Shown here: positions 44,044-53,169 of the stretch, in pieces
Position numbering within the stretch: the stretch's first letter is position 1
Layout of the letters: each line of letters starts with the position of its first letter
Assembly (NCBI GenBank): GCA_040755835.1
Contig: JBFMAB010000080.1
Location: 1 to 64,000 of the forward strand
Source of the DNA: JADLDB01 sp040755835
Lineage (GTDB): Bacteria; Myxococcota; Myxococcia; Myxococcales; Myxococcaceae
Reading direction: 5' to 3'
Length of the DNA: 64,000 nt
The notes under the pieces: generated by a model
Databases searched by the model: none
Told to the model about the DNA's origin: nothing
The model's input: the letters and a program-made list of their open reading frames with translations, nothing else
Position numbers and translations under genes: made by a program

Positions 44044-44829
44044 TTAGCGGCCGACGAGGCCCTCGAGCGGGCTGGAGGCCGACGCGTAGGCCTTCATCGG
44101 GATGCGCCCGGCGAGGTACGCCTCGCGGCCCGCCTCGACGGCCAGCTTCATCGCGCGGGCCATGCGCTCGGGCTCCTTCGCCTGCGCGATGGCGGTGTTC
44201 ATGAGGAGGCCGTCGACGCCCAGCTCCATGGCGATGGCCGCGTCGGACGCGGTGCCCACGCCGGCGTCGACGATGACGGGCACCTTCACCGCGTCGAGGA
44301 TGAGGCGGATGTTGTGCGGGTTGCGGATGCCGAGGCCCGAGCCGATCGGCGCGGCCAGCGGCATCACCGCCGCGCAGCCGATGTCCTCCAGCTTCTTCGC
44401 GGTGATGACGTCGTCCGTCGTGTACGGCAGCACGGTGAAGCCTTCCTTCACCAGCACACGCGCCGCCTTCAGCGTCTCCTCGACGTCCGGGTACAAGGTC
44501 TTCTCGTCGCCGAGCACCTCGAGCTTCACCCACTTCGACAGGCCGAGCTCGGCCGCGAGGTGACAGGTGCGCACCGCGTCGTCCGCCGTGTAGCAGCCGG
44601 CGGTGTTGGGCAGCAGCGCCATGCGATTCAAGTCGATCCAGTGGAGGAGCGAGGCCTCGCCCTGGGCCTTCAAGTCGAGCCGCCGCACGGCGACCGTCAC
44701 CATCTCGGCGCCGGACGCCTCGTGGCAGGCCTTCATCACCGCGTGGCTGGGGTACTTGCCGGTGCCGACGATGAGGCGCGAGCGGAAGGTGCGGCCCGCG
44801 AGGGTGAACGGCTTGTCCGTGGTTGTCAT
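44044..44829 (-). CDS. thiG: thiazole synthase
   Basis: 261 residues, TIM barrel. It forms the thiazole ring of thiamine from deoxyxylulose phosphate, dehydroglycine and ThiS thiocarboxylate. Motifs: SRLIVGTGKY, LPNTAGCYTADDAVRTCHLAAEL, WVKLEVLGDEKTLYPD with the Schiff-base Lys, APIGSGLGIRNP and DAGVGTASDAAIAMELG. It lies seven bases after thiS. Confidence 0.97.
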   Translation of the reverse strand: MTTTDKPFTLAGRTFRSRLIVGTGKYPSHAVMKACHEASGAEMVTVAVRRLDLKAQGEASLLHWIDLNRMALLPNTAGCYTADDAVRTCHLAAELGLSKWVKLEVLGDEKTLYPDVEETLKAARVLVKEGFTVLPYTTDDVITAKKLEDIGCAAVMPLAAPIGSGLGIRNPHNIRLILDAVKVPVIVDAGVGTASDAAIAMELGVDGLLMNTAIAQAKEPERMARAMKLAVEAGREAYLAGRIPMKAYASASSPLEGLVGR

Positions 44830-44836
44830 GGCGGCT

Positions 44837-45037
44837 TCAACCTCCTCCGACGAAGGTGACGATCTCGACCTGGTCGCCGGGCTGAAGCGCCGTCTCGGCG
44901 TGCCGCGCCTTCTTCACGACCTGCGCGTTGACCTCGACGGCCACCCGCGGCGCGGTGATGGAGAGCAGCTCGAGCAGCTCGCGGACGGTGACGCCCTCGG
45001 GCACGTCCTTCGGCTCGCCGTTCAGGTGGATCTGCAT
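44837..45037 (-). CDS. thiS: sulfur carrier protein ThiS
   Basis: 66 residues, ubiquitin fold. MQIHLNGEPKDV at the start and the C-terminal EIVTFVGGG, whose terminal glycine is thiocarboxylated to carry sulfur to ThiG. AAGGA lies about nine bases before ATG 45037. First gene of thiS-thiG-thiE; thiH/thiO and thiF are not in the window. Confidence 0.93.
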   Translation of the reverse strand: MQIHLNGEPKDVPEGVTVRELLELLSITAPRVAVEVNAQVVKKARHAETALQPGDQVEIVTFVGGG

Positions 45038-45074
45038 GGGTTGCGTTCCTTCGCCGGGCACCCTACACGAGCGG
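45038..45074. promoter_or_regulatory. shared divergent promoter region of thiS and the dipeptidase
   Basis: Only 37 bases separate the genes. On the minus strand TAGGGT (45060-45065) can be a -10 box for thiS, 28 bases upstream; on the plus strand TACACG at 45064-45069 lies 11-14 bases before the dipeptidase GTG. There is no space for a TPP riboswitch of about 100 bases and none of its conserved boxes was seen. Confidence 0.4.
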
Positions 45075-46091
45075 GTGGTGGCGCAACACGTCGACATCGA
45101 GGCCCTGCACCGGCGGGTGCCGGTGGCGGACGGGCACGCGGACTCGCTCATGTGGAACCGCGACCTGAACGCGGCGTCCGACGAGGGGCACGTCGACTTC
45201 CCCAGGCTGAGGGCGGCGGGCGTGAAGCTGCAGTGCTTCACCGTCGTCACGCGCGGGTTGCCCGTCATCGACGGCTTCTCGTTGTTCGCGCGGCGGCGGA
45301 GGTGGCCCGCGCACGCGCGCAAGTCCGAGTGGACGCGCTGCACCTGGCAGATCGATCGGCTGGCGCACTTCTGCCGCGAGTCCGGCGGGCTCGCCTCCAT
45401 CGCCGGCAAGGCGACGCACCTCGACGCCAACCTGAAGGACGGACGGATCTCCGCGATCATCGGCATCGAGGGCGCGCACGCGCTCGAGGGCCAGGTCGAT
45501 CGCGTGGCGACGTTGTACGAGCGCGGCGTGCGCTTCATGTCGCTCACGCACCTGGCGAACAACGAGCTGGGCGGGACCTCGACGCCGCTGTTCGGCAACA
45601 AGCCGCTGACGGCCCTCGGCCGCGACGTGCTGGACGCGATGGGCGAGGTGGGCATGGCGCTCGATCTCGCGCACGCGTCGCCGGCGATGTTGCCGGAGCT
45701 GCTCGCGCACCCGAAGGCGCGGCCGTTCTGCAGCCACGCGGGCGTGCAGGGCGCGACGAAGCTGTGGCGGAACCTCACCGACGAGACGCTCAAGGCCGTC
45801 GCCGACAAGGGTGGGGTGGTGGGGGTGATCTTCGCGCCGCAGTTCGTCGGCGGGAAGACGCTGGCGCACGTCGCGAGGCACATCGAGCACGCGGTGAACG
45901 TGATGGGCGAGGACGGCGTGGCGCTCGGCAGCGACTTCGACGGGATGATCCCGTTGCCGCAGGGCATGCGCGACGTGCGCGACCTCCCGAAGCTGACCGA
46001 GGTGCTTTTGGAGCGCGGCATGCCGGAGCGGGTGGTGGAGAAGGTGCTGGGCGACAACTTCCGGCGCTTCTTCCGCGAGATCCTCCCCTGA
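45075..46091 (+). CDS. M19 membrane-dipeptidase family protein
   Basis: 338 residues. Zinc-ligand motifs of the renal-dipeptidase barrel are present: DGHADSL (HxD), IGIEGAHAL (bridging Glu), LTHLANN, CSHAG, and GSDFDG near the end. Substrates are usually dipeptides, including those with a D-residue. No signal peptide, so cytoplasmic. GTG 45075 or GTG 45078 is the start; both are adjacent to a -10-like element, so the mRNA may be nearly leaderless. Confidence 0.9.
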   Translation: MVAQHVDIEALHRRVPVADGHADSLMWNRDLNAASDEGHVDFPRLRAAGVKLQCFTVVTRGLPVIDGFSLFARRRRWPAHARKSEWTRCTWQIDRLAHFCRESGGLASIAGKATHLDANLKDGRISAIIGIEGAHALEGQVDRVATLYERGVRFMSLTHLANNELGGTSTPLFGNKPLTALGRDVLDAMGEVGMALDLAHASPAMLPELLAHPKARPFCSHAGVQGATKLWRNLTDETLKAVADKGGVVGVIFAPQFVGGKTLAHVARHIEHAVNVMGEDGVALGSDFDGMIPLPQGMRDVRDLPKLTEVLLERGMPERVVEKVLGDNFRRFFREILP

Positions 46092-46100
46092 GGCTTTCGT

Positions 46101-46129
46101 TTGACTCCCCCGGGCCGCGCACCGATAGT
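46101..46129 (+). promoter_or_regulatory. housekeeping-type promoter of the small lipoprotein gene
   Basis: TTGACT (46101-46106), a 17-base spacer and GATAGT (46124-46129), 44 bases before ATG 46174. It is the best sigma-70-like match in the window. Confidence 0.55.
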
Positions 46130-46173
46130 TCGCGCTCCTTTTCGGCCGACTTTTTCAAGCAGGTCCCCGACCC

Positions 46174-46566
46174 ATGCGCTCGCTCCTCAGCTCCTTCGCC
46201 GTCCTCTCTCTCTCCCTGTTCGCCACCGCCTGCGGCTCGCCCAAGGCCGGCGACAAGTGCGACACCACCGGCTTCCTCTGCGAGAGCGCCCAGTCGGCCA
46301 TGGAGTGCAAGCTCGGCGTCTGGGTGTCGCTGCCGTGCAAGGGCCCGGGCGGCTGCGTCCGCGAGGGCGACACGGTGAAGTGCGACATGAGCGGCAACAT
46401 GGAAGGCGACGCGTGCGCGTCGTCGGCCGCGGGCAAGGGCCTGTGCTCGGGCATGACGGCGACGCTCGAGTGCCGCGAGGACATGAACGGCAACCTCGTG
46501 CTGACGAAGACGAATGATTGCCGCACCTGCACGGTGACGGGCGATCAGGTCATCTGCCAGCCGTAA
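46174..46566 (+). CDS. small Cys-rich lipoprotein
   Basis: 130 residues. Signal peptide with lipobox ATAC (Cys20). The mature part has about a dozen cysteines in a two-fold repeated layout (GDKCDTTGFLCES and GDACASSAAGKGLCSG), suggesting two small disulfide-bonded modules. No family is recognised; similar short lipoproteins are frequent in myxobacteria. Monocistronic, with its own promoter. Confidence 0.85.
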   Translation: MRSLLSSFAVLSLSLFATACGSPKAGDKCDTTGFLCESAQSAMECKLGVWVSLPCKGPGGCVREGDTVKCDMSGNMEGDACASSAAGKGLCSGMTATLECREDMNGNLVLTKTNDCRTCTVTGDQVICQP

Positions 46567-46572
46567 GGCGGG

Positions 46573-46589
46573 CGAGGCGTTCGGCCTCG
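46573..46589 (+). terminator. 6-bp hairpin after the small lipoprotein gene
   Basis: CGAGGC, a five-base loop GTTCG, GCCTCG, seven bases beyond the stop. Without a T-run it is a weak candidate. Confidence 0.3.
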
Positions 46590-46751
46590 AGGACGGCGGT
46601 CGGGCAGGGGCCGTGCGCCGTGCTGACCGCGTGCGCCCTGCGGGCGGGTCGCGTGGAGCCGCACCTGCTTTCGGCGGAGTCGAGGGCCTGGCCGCTGCGG
46701 GCACGGCGCCAAAAGCCCCGCACGTCCGCGCTCGCCTCACGCCCAGCTCGC

Positions 46752-48116
46752 CTACCGACGCCGCGCGCCCGCCTCGTTTCGCCGCTGCGCCTTGAGCGCC
46801 TTCTTCGCCTGCTGCTGCGCGCGGAAGCCCCGCGCCTCGTCGCGCTGGCGCGGCACGCTCTGGCCGGTCTTGTGATCGAAGCGCTTTCGCGGCGGCGGCG
46901 GGTGGCGCGGCTCGAGCACGTCCTGGCCCGAGCGCTGCTCCTTCTCCACGCCGAAGTGGAACAGGCGCTTGACGGTCAGTGTGGCGTAGCTGCCCGGCGG
47001 CAGCGTGAAGGCGACGTTCACCTTGATGAAGCCGCGGTTCAGCTCGTCGGGGCGCGGCTTCCCGATGACGAGCTTCTGCGGGTACACCAGCACCGGCCGC
47101 AGCTCGTGCTTGAAGTAGAGCAGCTTCGGTGCCTCCTCGATGCGCAGGTCCGCCAGCTTCAGCTTCTCGCGGCCCAGCACCCAGGTGGCGGCCTCCTCCA
47201 CCTGCGGATCGTCGAAGGTGGTGTCCGGCGCCAGCAGCGGAAACGACAGGCCGCGCAGCTTCGAGAGCACCTCGGGCGGCGCGTCCGTGTGGTGCAGCAG
47301 CGTGCCCGCCTGGTACGGCATGGGGAAGAGCTGCTCGCGCGGCAGGAGGATTTGCAGGAGTCGCCGCACGCCCTCGTTCCACAGGTAGGACTGGTAGGTG
47401 AAGAGCAGCATCGCGCGGTAGTCCGCGTCGATCTGCAGAAAGGCCTTCACGAAGTTCCGCGGCTCGTCGCGCAGCGACTTCAGCACCCGGACGTACTTCT
47501 TGTTCGCCTCGAACGGGCACTTCGCCGTCCAGTCGCCCCAGTGCTTCGCCCAGAACGCCTTCACCTTCGCGTCGTCGGTGCGATCGAGCGTCGAGGGCCG
47601 GGCGAGGTAGTTCCTCAGCGCGGCCTCGAAGTCGCCGCGGATCAGGTCCTTGGCGATGAAGCCCTGCCCGTGCTTGAGCGAGCCGAAGCGCTGGCTGTCG
47701 AAGTAGTTCACCACGCCGAGGCGGTTCACCTCGGCCGCGGCCACCGTCACCTGGTGGAGGTCGGCCTCGCGCAGCTGCCGCACGGTGACGGCGAAGCGGT
47801 TGGACGTGGTGTTGGCGGAGGAGAGCGGGCGATCGGTGCGCCCGAGGAAGGTGAGGCGCAAGTCCGGATCCTGGAGGTCGACGTCGTGGCCGTCGACGGC
47901 GATGAGCTGCTCGGTGCGGCCCTGCTTGTCCTTGAGCCCGCAGTAGCTGATCGCCCCGGGCTTCAAGCCGAAGCGCTGTTGGATCCGCGCGATGGCGTCG
48001 AAGGTGGACAGCTTCTGCTTGTCCATCAGGTAGACGCGGAACGTCCCCGTCTTCACTTCGTCGAAGCGGTAGCTCTCCTTGACGGAGAAGTCCTCGGGGC
48101 GCTGCTTGAGCTTCAT
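46752..48116 (-). CDS. truD: tRNA pseudouridine(13) synthase
   Basis: 454 residues, longer than the E. coli enzyme. TruD-family motifs are present: the N-terminal PEDFSVKE, GLKDKQGRTEQLIAV with the catalytic Asp (LKDKQ), and FDSQRFGS. It isomerises U13 in tRNA-Glu and related sites. The C-terminus ends in a Lys/Arg/Gln-rich basic tail (RAQQQAKKALKAQRRN), probably RNA-contacting. TAAGGC lies 16 bases before the ATG on the minus strand (48127-48132), without a Shine-Dalgarno sequence. Confidence 0.92.
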   Translation of the reverse strand: MKLKQRPEDFSVKESYRFDEVKTGTFRVYLMDKQKLSTFDAIARIQQRFGLKPGAISYCGLKDKQGRTEQLIAVDGHDVDLQDPDLRLTFLGRTDRPLSSANTTSNRFAVTVRQLREADLHQVTVAAAEVNRLGVVNYFDSQRFGSLKHGQGFIAKDLIRGDFEAALRNYLARPSTLDRTDDAKVKAFWAKHWGDWTAKCPFEANKKYVRVLKSLRDEPRNFVKAFLQIDADYRAMLLFTYQSYLWNEGVRRLLQILLPREQLFPMPYQAGTLLHHTDAPPEVLSKLRGLSFPLLAPDTTFDDPQVEEAATWVLGREKLKLADLRIEEAPKLLYFKHELRPVLVYPQKLVIGKPRPDELNRGFIKVNVAFTLPPGSYATLTVKRLFHFGVEKEQRSGQDVLEPRHPPPPRKRFDHKTGQSVPRQRDEARGFRAQQQAKKALKAQRRNEAGARRR

Positions 48117-48163
48117 CGCGCGAAGGGCCTTAGCACGCCGCGCACGGGCCCGGGGGCCCGCCG

Positions 48164-49210
48164 TCAGACGACCTCAACCGCGAAGCCCGGCAGCGACTCG
48201 ATGGTGTACCGACCGGGCCGGGCCCGCAGCTGGGCGCGGAGCTGCCGGGACGCCGCCTGCGACAGCTTCAGCACGGCGCCCTCGGGCCCCACGTCCACCG
48301 CCGGCGCGTCGCCGGGGCGCACCTCGACGCCGGCGCCGTTGCCGTGCACCACGAAGGCGCGCTGGTGCGCCGTGCGTCCCCTGAGGAGCGCGATGACCGT
48401 GTCCACCGCGTCCGCCGACAACCGCCAGGTGGCCTCTGCTTTCGCGCGCGTGAGCGTCGACACCTTCGCGTGCATCGCCTTGAGCGACGAGCCCTCGCGG
48501 GACACGCGCTGCTCGATGGCGAGGCGCGCCCGCGGCGACTGCAGGAGCGACGCGCGCTCGGCGTTGGCCACGAGGAGGGGGTCGACGGTCCGCAAGAGCT
48601 CCACCAGCCCCGACGGGCACCACTCGCGCACCAGCCGGGCCTCGTCCCGGGTGAGCGGCACCAGCTGCCACACCGGCGCGCGCCCGTGCGGCGTCTCCAG
48701 CGCCCCCGGCGTCGTCTCGGGCGCCAGCGTCAGCGCGGCCAGGTCCGACCCGGGCGTCATGGGCGCTGCCTCCTCGAGCGACCACGTCGCGTCCGGCGGC
48801 GCGGCGTCCTCACCCAGCGCGCGGCGCACCTGGCGATCGAGCAGCGCCAGCGCCCACGCCGGCGGCGCCACCTCGTCGCGCGCCCGCACCACCCGCAGCG
48901 ACAGCTCGTAGCCGCGGCGCCACAGCCCGTCCGTCAGCAGCTGCCAGTGTGGCCGGCCCGTCGCGAGCGCTTCGCCCCACACGCGCACGCCACCCACCGT
49001 CGCGAGCACCGCCCCCGGCCGGCCCCACGCCGTCTGCCGCGCGGCCTGGTGCGCCGCTTCGAACGCCTGCGCCCGCGCCGCCTCCGGCACCCGCGGCCGC
49101 GCCGTCGGCAGCGCGCGACCGCGGCTCGGGGGACGCCGAAATGCCTTCTGATTCCGATGGGTTGGTGCCGGGTTGCCCTTCGCCGGCGCGCGCCTGACTG
49201 CTCGTGCCAT
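48164..49210 (-). CDS. suppressor-of-fused (SUFU) domain protein
   Basis: 348 residues. A very basic, Arg/Pro-rich start of about 45 residues leads to a SUFU-like domain: AVLATVGGVRVWG, RGYELSLRVVRARDEVAPPAWALALLDRQV, then LVPLTRDEARLVREW. The C-terminal third is beta-rich and unassigned. SUFU domains are common in bacteria, often as immunity-like or scaffold proteins; the partner is unknown. Divergent from the cyclase gene. A minus-strand TACGTC lies 12 bases before ATG 49210. Confidence 0.78.
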   Translation of the reverse strand: MARAVRRAPAKGNPAPTHRNQKAFRRPPSRGRALPTARPRVPEAARAQAFEAAHQAARQTAWGRPGAVLATVGGVRVWGEALATGRPHWQLLTDGLWRRGYELSLRVVRARDEVAPPAWALALLDRQVRRALGEDAAPPDATWSLEEAAPMTPGSDLAALTLAPETTPGALETPHGRAPVWQLVPLTRDEARLVREWCPSGLVELLRTVDPLLVANAERASLLQSPRARLAIEQRVSREGSSLKAMHAKVSTLTRAKAEATWRLSADAVDTVIALLRGRTAHQRAFVVHGNGAGVEVRPGDAPAVDVGPEGAVLKLSQAASRQLRAQLRARPGRYTIESLPGFAVEVV

Positions 49211-49329
49211 GGCGGAGACGTAACGGCGGGGCCCGCGTCGCGCACCGCGGCGCCGTGGGCGGGCTGGAGGGTGCGTTCGACTCGTGTCTCGCCATGTCCG
49301 GCGCGATGCCACTCCCCGCGGTCCTCTGC

Positions 49330-49335
49330 TAGCGT
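49330..49335 (+). promoter_or_regulatory. -10-like TAGCGT before the cyclase gene
   Basis: TAGCGT (GCTAGCGT) fits TAnnnT and lies 16 bases before TTG 49346. It overlaps a possible GTG start at 49334, which argues for the TTG as the start. Confidence 0.4.
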
Positions 49336-49345
49336 GTCGCCCGCC

Positions 49346-51031
49346 TTGAGCAACCAGCCTCCGATTCCGTTGACCAACCTCGCACCCAACCAGCCCGCGC
49401 GGCCGGGCCAGGTTCACGCGCCCGGGCAGCTCCGCGGGCCGCGGCTGTCGGGCAAGTTCGCGGACGGGAAGGCCGGGGAATTCCCGCTGGGGGACCGGAC
49501 GACGCTGGGGCGCCACCCCAACAACACGCTCCGACTGGTCGACCGCGAGGTGTCGAAGGAGCACTGCGTCATCGAGAAGGTGGGCGCCACCTTCCTGCTG
49601 CGCGACCTCAACTCGTCGAACGGCACCTTCGTCAACGGGCGCAAGGTGCGCGAGCTGCGCCTGCGGGACGGCGACGAGATCGCGCTCGGCAACAGCCGCC
49701 TCGTCTTCCACGCGGGCGAGGGCGGGACGGGGAAGAATCCGACCACGTCGGCGGGCGTGACGGTCGTCGCCAGCGCGCAGTCGATGCCGGCCTTCCTGGC
49801 CACCGTCGCGCAGATGGAGTCGGCGGAGTTCCGCCCGGCCGAGAAGCTCAGCGACATCGAGACGCTCAAGCAGGACTACGAGAAGCTGCGCATCGCCAAC
49901 GAGTTCCATCGGCTCGTCGGCATGGAGCGCGATCTCAAGAGCCTGCTGGACAAGATTCTGCAGGTCGCCTTCCAGCTGCTCGCGGCGGACAACGCGGTGG
50001 TGTTCCTCACCGACGCCGAAGGCAAGCTCGAGCCGCAGGCGATCAAGCGCCGCAAGAACGAGACGACCGACGTCGTGGTGTCCGACACGGTGCTGCAGCG
50101 CGTCACCGAGACGCGCAGCGCGGTGCTGACCGCCGACGCGATCCTCGACTCGCGCTTCTCGAGCTCCGAGTCCATCGTGGCGCAGGGCATTCGCTCGGCC
50201 ATGGCGGTGCCGCTCTTGTCCAAGGGCGTCTTGCGCGGCGTCCTGTTCTGCGACACGCGCGAGCGCACCAACGCCTTCTCGGAAAAGGATCTCAAGGTGC
50301 TGTCGGGCATCGCCTCGCAGGCGGCGATCGCGCTCGAGAACGCCGAGTTGGCAAAGAAGATCGAAGCCGAGGCCGTCACCCGGGCCGAGCTGTCGCGCTT
50401 CCTCGCACCGGCCGTCGCCGAGGCGGTGGTCTCCGGCAAGGTCGAGCTCTTGCGCGTGGGGCGCCTCGCCGAGGTCAGCGTCATCTTCGCCGACATCCGC
50501 GGCTTCACGTCGATGGCCGAGGCCGACAGCCCGCAGGAGACGGTGGCGATGCTGAACACCTTCTTCTCGGCGATGTCGACGGTCATCTTCCAGCACGAAG
50601 GCAACCTCGACAAGTTCATCGGCGACTGCGTCATGGCGACGTGGGGCCCGCCGATCCCCCACGCGGACGACGCCGCGCGCGCGCTCCGGTGCGCGCTGGA
50701 GATGCTCGACGAGATCCACGCGATGAACGAACAGCGCGTCGCGCAGGGCAAGAAGCCGATCGAGGTCGGCATCGGCGTCAACACCGGCCAGGCCGTCGTC
50801 GGGTACATCGGCTCGAACGAGCGCCACGAGTTCACCGCGATCGGCGACTCGGTGAATACCTCGAGCCGCCTGTGCGGGCTGGCGAAGGGCGGCGAGGTGC
50901 TGGCCAGCGAGGCCACCATCAAGCGCGCGGGCCCCGGCTTCCTCGTCGAGCCCGTGTCGGTGCTGCAGGTGAAGGGCAAGGAGAAGGGCGTGCCGACCTT
51001 CCGCGTGCTGGGCTACAGCGGGAAGAGCTGA
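49346..51031 (+). CDS. FHA-GAF adenylate/guanylate cyclase
   Basis: About 561 residues from TTG 49346; GTG 49334 is the alternative. FHA domain at about 33-122 (LGRHPNN, SKEHCVI, NSSNGTFVNG), a GAF domain at about 190-345 (AADNAVVFLTDAEG, AMAVPLLSKGVLRGVLFCD), then a class III cyclase domain: VIFADIRGFTSMAE with metal-binding Asp residues, GNLDKFIGDCVMATWG, and TAIGDSVNTSSRL. The Lys of DKFIGD and the Asp of IGDSVN favour ATP as substrate. No membrane helix, so cytoplasmic. It could join phosphothreonine signals to a cyclic nucleotide. The kinase gene follows 61 bases downstream. Confidence 0.92.
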   Translation: MSNQPPIPLTNLAPNQPARPGQVHAPGQLRGPRLSGKFADGKAGEFPLGDRTTLGRHPNNTLRLVDREVSKEHCVIEKVGATFLLRDLNSSNGTFVNGRKVRELRLRDGDEIALGNSRLVFHAGEGGTGKNPTTSAGVTVVASAQSMPAFLATVAQMESAEFRPAEKLSDIETLKQDYEKLRIANEFHRLVGMERDLKSLLDKILQVAFQLLAADNAVVFLTDAEGKLEPQAIKRRKNETTDVVVSDTVLQRVTETRSAVLTADAILDSRFSSSESIVAQGIRSAMAVPLLSKGVLRGVLFCDTRERTNAFSEKDLKVLSGIASQAAIALENAELAKKIEAEAVTRAELSRFLAPAVAEAVVSGKVELLRVGRLAEVSVIFADIRGFTSMAEADSPQETVAMLNTFFSAMSTVIFQHEGNLDKFIGDCVMATWGPPIPHADDAARALRCALEMLDEIHAMNEQRVAQGKKPIEVGIGVNTGQAVVGYIGSNERHEFTAIGDSVNTSSRLCGLAKGGEVLASEATIKRAGPGFLVEPVSVLQVKGKEKGVPTFRVLGYSGKS

Positions 51032-51092
51032 CGCTTCCGCGGCCCCCGAACGCGACACGTCCCCCCGGCGCGGGTAAAACCCTTCGACAGCC

Positions 51093-53111
51093 GTGGCGCG
51101 TTCCCAGGTCAACGCCAGCACCCAGAGCTGCCCCAACTGCGGGAAGGCGCACGACGTGGGCGTGTACGTGTCCGGCCAGCACGTCACCTGCGGCTGCGGC
51201 ATTCGCTTCGAGGTGCAGCGGACGGACGTGCGGGCGTCCATGGCGCCGTACGGGCGCGAGCGCCAGCCCACGGTGAACGCGCGGGCGGGCGGCCCTTCTC
51301 CGCCGCCGCCGCCGGTGCCGGGGAACTCCAGCCTGCCCATCGACGTCGCGCTGGAGAAGACGGTGGCCAGCGGCAGCGCAGGCGGCAAGCCCGCGAACGA
51401 GTCGTCGGCGGCGCTGGCGCCGACGGTGGCGGGCTACGAGCTGCTCGAGCTCCTCGGGAAGGGCGGCATGGGCGAGGTGTGGAAGGCCCGCCAGCTGTCG
51501 CTGGGTCGCGTGGTGGCGCTGAAGGTGCTGCCCGACAAGCTCGCGAAGGACGCCGAGTTCGTGAAGCGCTTCGAGAAGGAGGCGACCGCGCTCGCCGCGC
51601 TCAGCCACCCGAACATCGTGCAGATCATCGACCGCGGGCAGGACGGCGAGCACGTCTACTTCACGATGGAGCTGGTGCCGGGCATCAACCTGCGCGAGCT
51701 GATGAACAACCAGAAGCTGTCGCCGCGCGACGCCTTGCGGATCGGCAGCCAGGTGGCGCGCGCCATCGACTACGCGCACGAGCAGAAGATCGTCCACCGC
51801 GACTTGAAGCCCGAGAACATCCTCGTGGACGGGCGCGGGCACGTGAAGATCGCCGACTTCGGCCTCGCCGGCATGCAGGGCCGCGAGCACAACATCTCCC
51901 TGACGGCGACCGCGGTCGCGATGGGCACCGTCAACTACATGGCGCCCGAGCAGCGCCGCGACGCGAAGAACGTCGATCACCGGGCGGACCTCTATTCGCT
52001 GGGCGTCATCCTCTACGAGATGCTGACCGGCGAGCTGCCGATCGGCCGCTTCAAGCCGCCGTCGCAGAAGGCGCCCGGCGTCGACCCGGCGCTGGACGAG
52101 GTGGTGGGCCAGCTGCTCGAGACGGAGCCCGAGAGCCGCCCGGCGCGCGCGCTCGAGACGGCGCTCGCGCTCGAGGAGCTGACCCCGCCGCCGTCGGGCA
52201 CCACGCCGCCCGGTCCACGACGCAGGAGCCAGGGCCCCACGCGAAACAAGGTGACCAGCTTCGTCCAGGAGCCGGGCTCCGGCTGGCGGCTGGGCGTCTT
52301 CGTGCTCGCGGGGCTCTTGCTGGTGGGGCTGGGGCTCAAGTTCTGGCCGTCGTCGTCCGACGCACCGCCGCCGCCTTCGGCGCCGCCCGCCTGGTACGCC
52401 GACACCGAGGACTGGCTGTTCAGCACCAACGCCGTCGAGGGCAACCGCCTGGTGCTCGACTTCGAGACGGCGCCCGACTTCACCGGCGAGACGTTGAACG
52501 CGCACACCGGCGCGTGGCGCCTGGCGAACGGCACGCTGGAGGTGACGCAGTACGGTGATCCGACCGAGGCCGGCCACCTGCTGCCGCGCACGTACGTGAA
52601 GGATCGCTACTGGTCGAGCGACGACTTCGATGCCGCGGTGGACGTCGAGGTGGAGAACCTGCCGCCGGAGTTCCCGCCGGTGAACCCGGAGACGACCCAA
52701 CGCTTCGCGGAGCTCGCCTTCCGCATCAGGGATCTCCAGGTGTCCGTCTTCGCCATCCCGGGCACCGACATGCGGCTGGGGTGGCGCTACTTCACGCCCG
52801 ACGGCGAGGAGCACCAGGGCAACAGCACCCGCGATCTCGTCAACGAGCTGGTGGAGGACGCGGTGAAGGTGCCGAAAGGCAGCTTCCGCGTGCGCCTCAA
52901 GCTGGAGAAGCTGAAGAGCGGAGACGTCAACGTGCAGGCCTGGGTGAACCGCACCCGCTTCGTCCGCACGGTGCTGCCCGGACTCTCCGGGCAGGTGGGC
53001 AAGGTGGCGCTCGGCTGCCGCAACCTCGTCTGCCGCTTCGACAACCTCGAGGTGACCGGCAAGCCCGAGCAGCAGCCCATGCGCTTCCGAAGCGAATCAA
53101 CCGGCGATTGA
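51093..53111 (+). CDS. Ser/Thr kinase with N-terminal zinc ribbon and extracytoplasmic lectin-like domain
   Basis: 672 residues. A four-Cys zinc ribbon (Cys13, 16, 33, 35) and Pro-rich linker precede the kinase at about 115-375: GKGGMGEVW, Lys144 in VALKVL, HRDLKPEN, DFGLA, APEQRRD. One membrane helix follows near residue 405-420, then about 250 residues outside that look like a beta-sandwich of the LamG/DUF1080 kind (RLVLDFETAPDFTGETLNAHTG, FAELAFRIRDLQVSVFA, LVCRFDNLEVTG). The domain order suggests sensing of a surface or glycan ligand. GTG start; GTAAAAC lies 18 bases before it. Confidence 0.9.
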   Translation: MARSQVNASTQSCPNCGKAHDVGVYVSGQHVTCGCGIRFEVQRTDVRASMAPYGRERQPTVNARAGGPSPPPPPVPGNSSLPIDVALEKTVASGSAGGKPANESSAALAPTVAGYELLELLGKGGMGEVWKARQLSLGRVVALKVLPDKLAKDAEFVKRFEKEATALAALSHPNIVQIIDRGQDGEHVYFTMELVPGINLRELMNNQKLSPRDALRIGSQVARAIDYAHEQKIVHRDLKPENILVDGRGHVKIADFGLAGMQGREHNISLTATAVAMGTVNYMAPEQRRDAKNVDHRADLYSLGVILYEMLTGELPIGRFKPPSQKAPGVDPALDEVVGQLLETEPESRPARALETALALEELTPPPSGTTPPGPRRRSQGPTRNKVTSFVQEPGSGWRLGVFVLAGLLLVGLGLKFWPSSSDAPPPPSAPPAWYADTEDWLFSTNAVEGNRLVLDFETAPDFTGETLNAHTGAWRLANGTLEVTQYGDPTEAGHLLPRTYVKDRYWSSDDFDAAVDVEVENLPPEFPPVNPETTQRFAELAFRIRDLQVSVFAIPGTDMRLGWRYFTPDGEEHQGNSTRDLVNELVEDAVKVPKGSFRVRLKLEKLKSGDVNVQAWVNRTRFVRTVLPGLSGQVGKVALGCRNLVCRFDNLEVTGKPEQQPMRFRSESTGD

Positions 53112-53169
53112 GGGCAGCGCCGCGCCGCCACCGCCTGCGCGAAGCCGTAGCGCCGCGCCCTGTGCCGCG

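Noticed and set aside
53114..53160. AGCGCCGCGCC repeated twice between the convergent kinase and activator genes
   Set aside because: The copies are direct, not inverted, and low-complexity G+C-rich text of this kind is frequent here.
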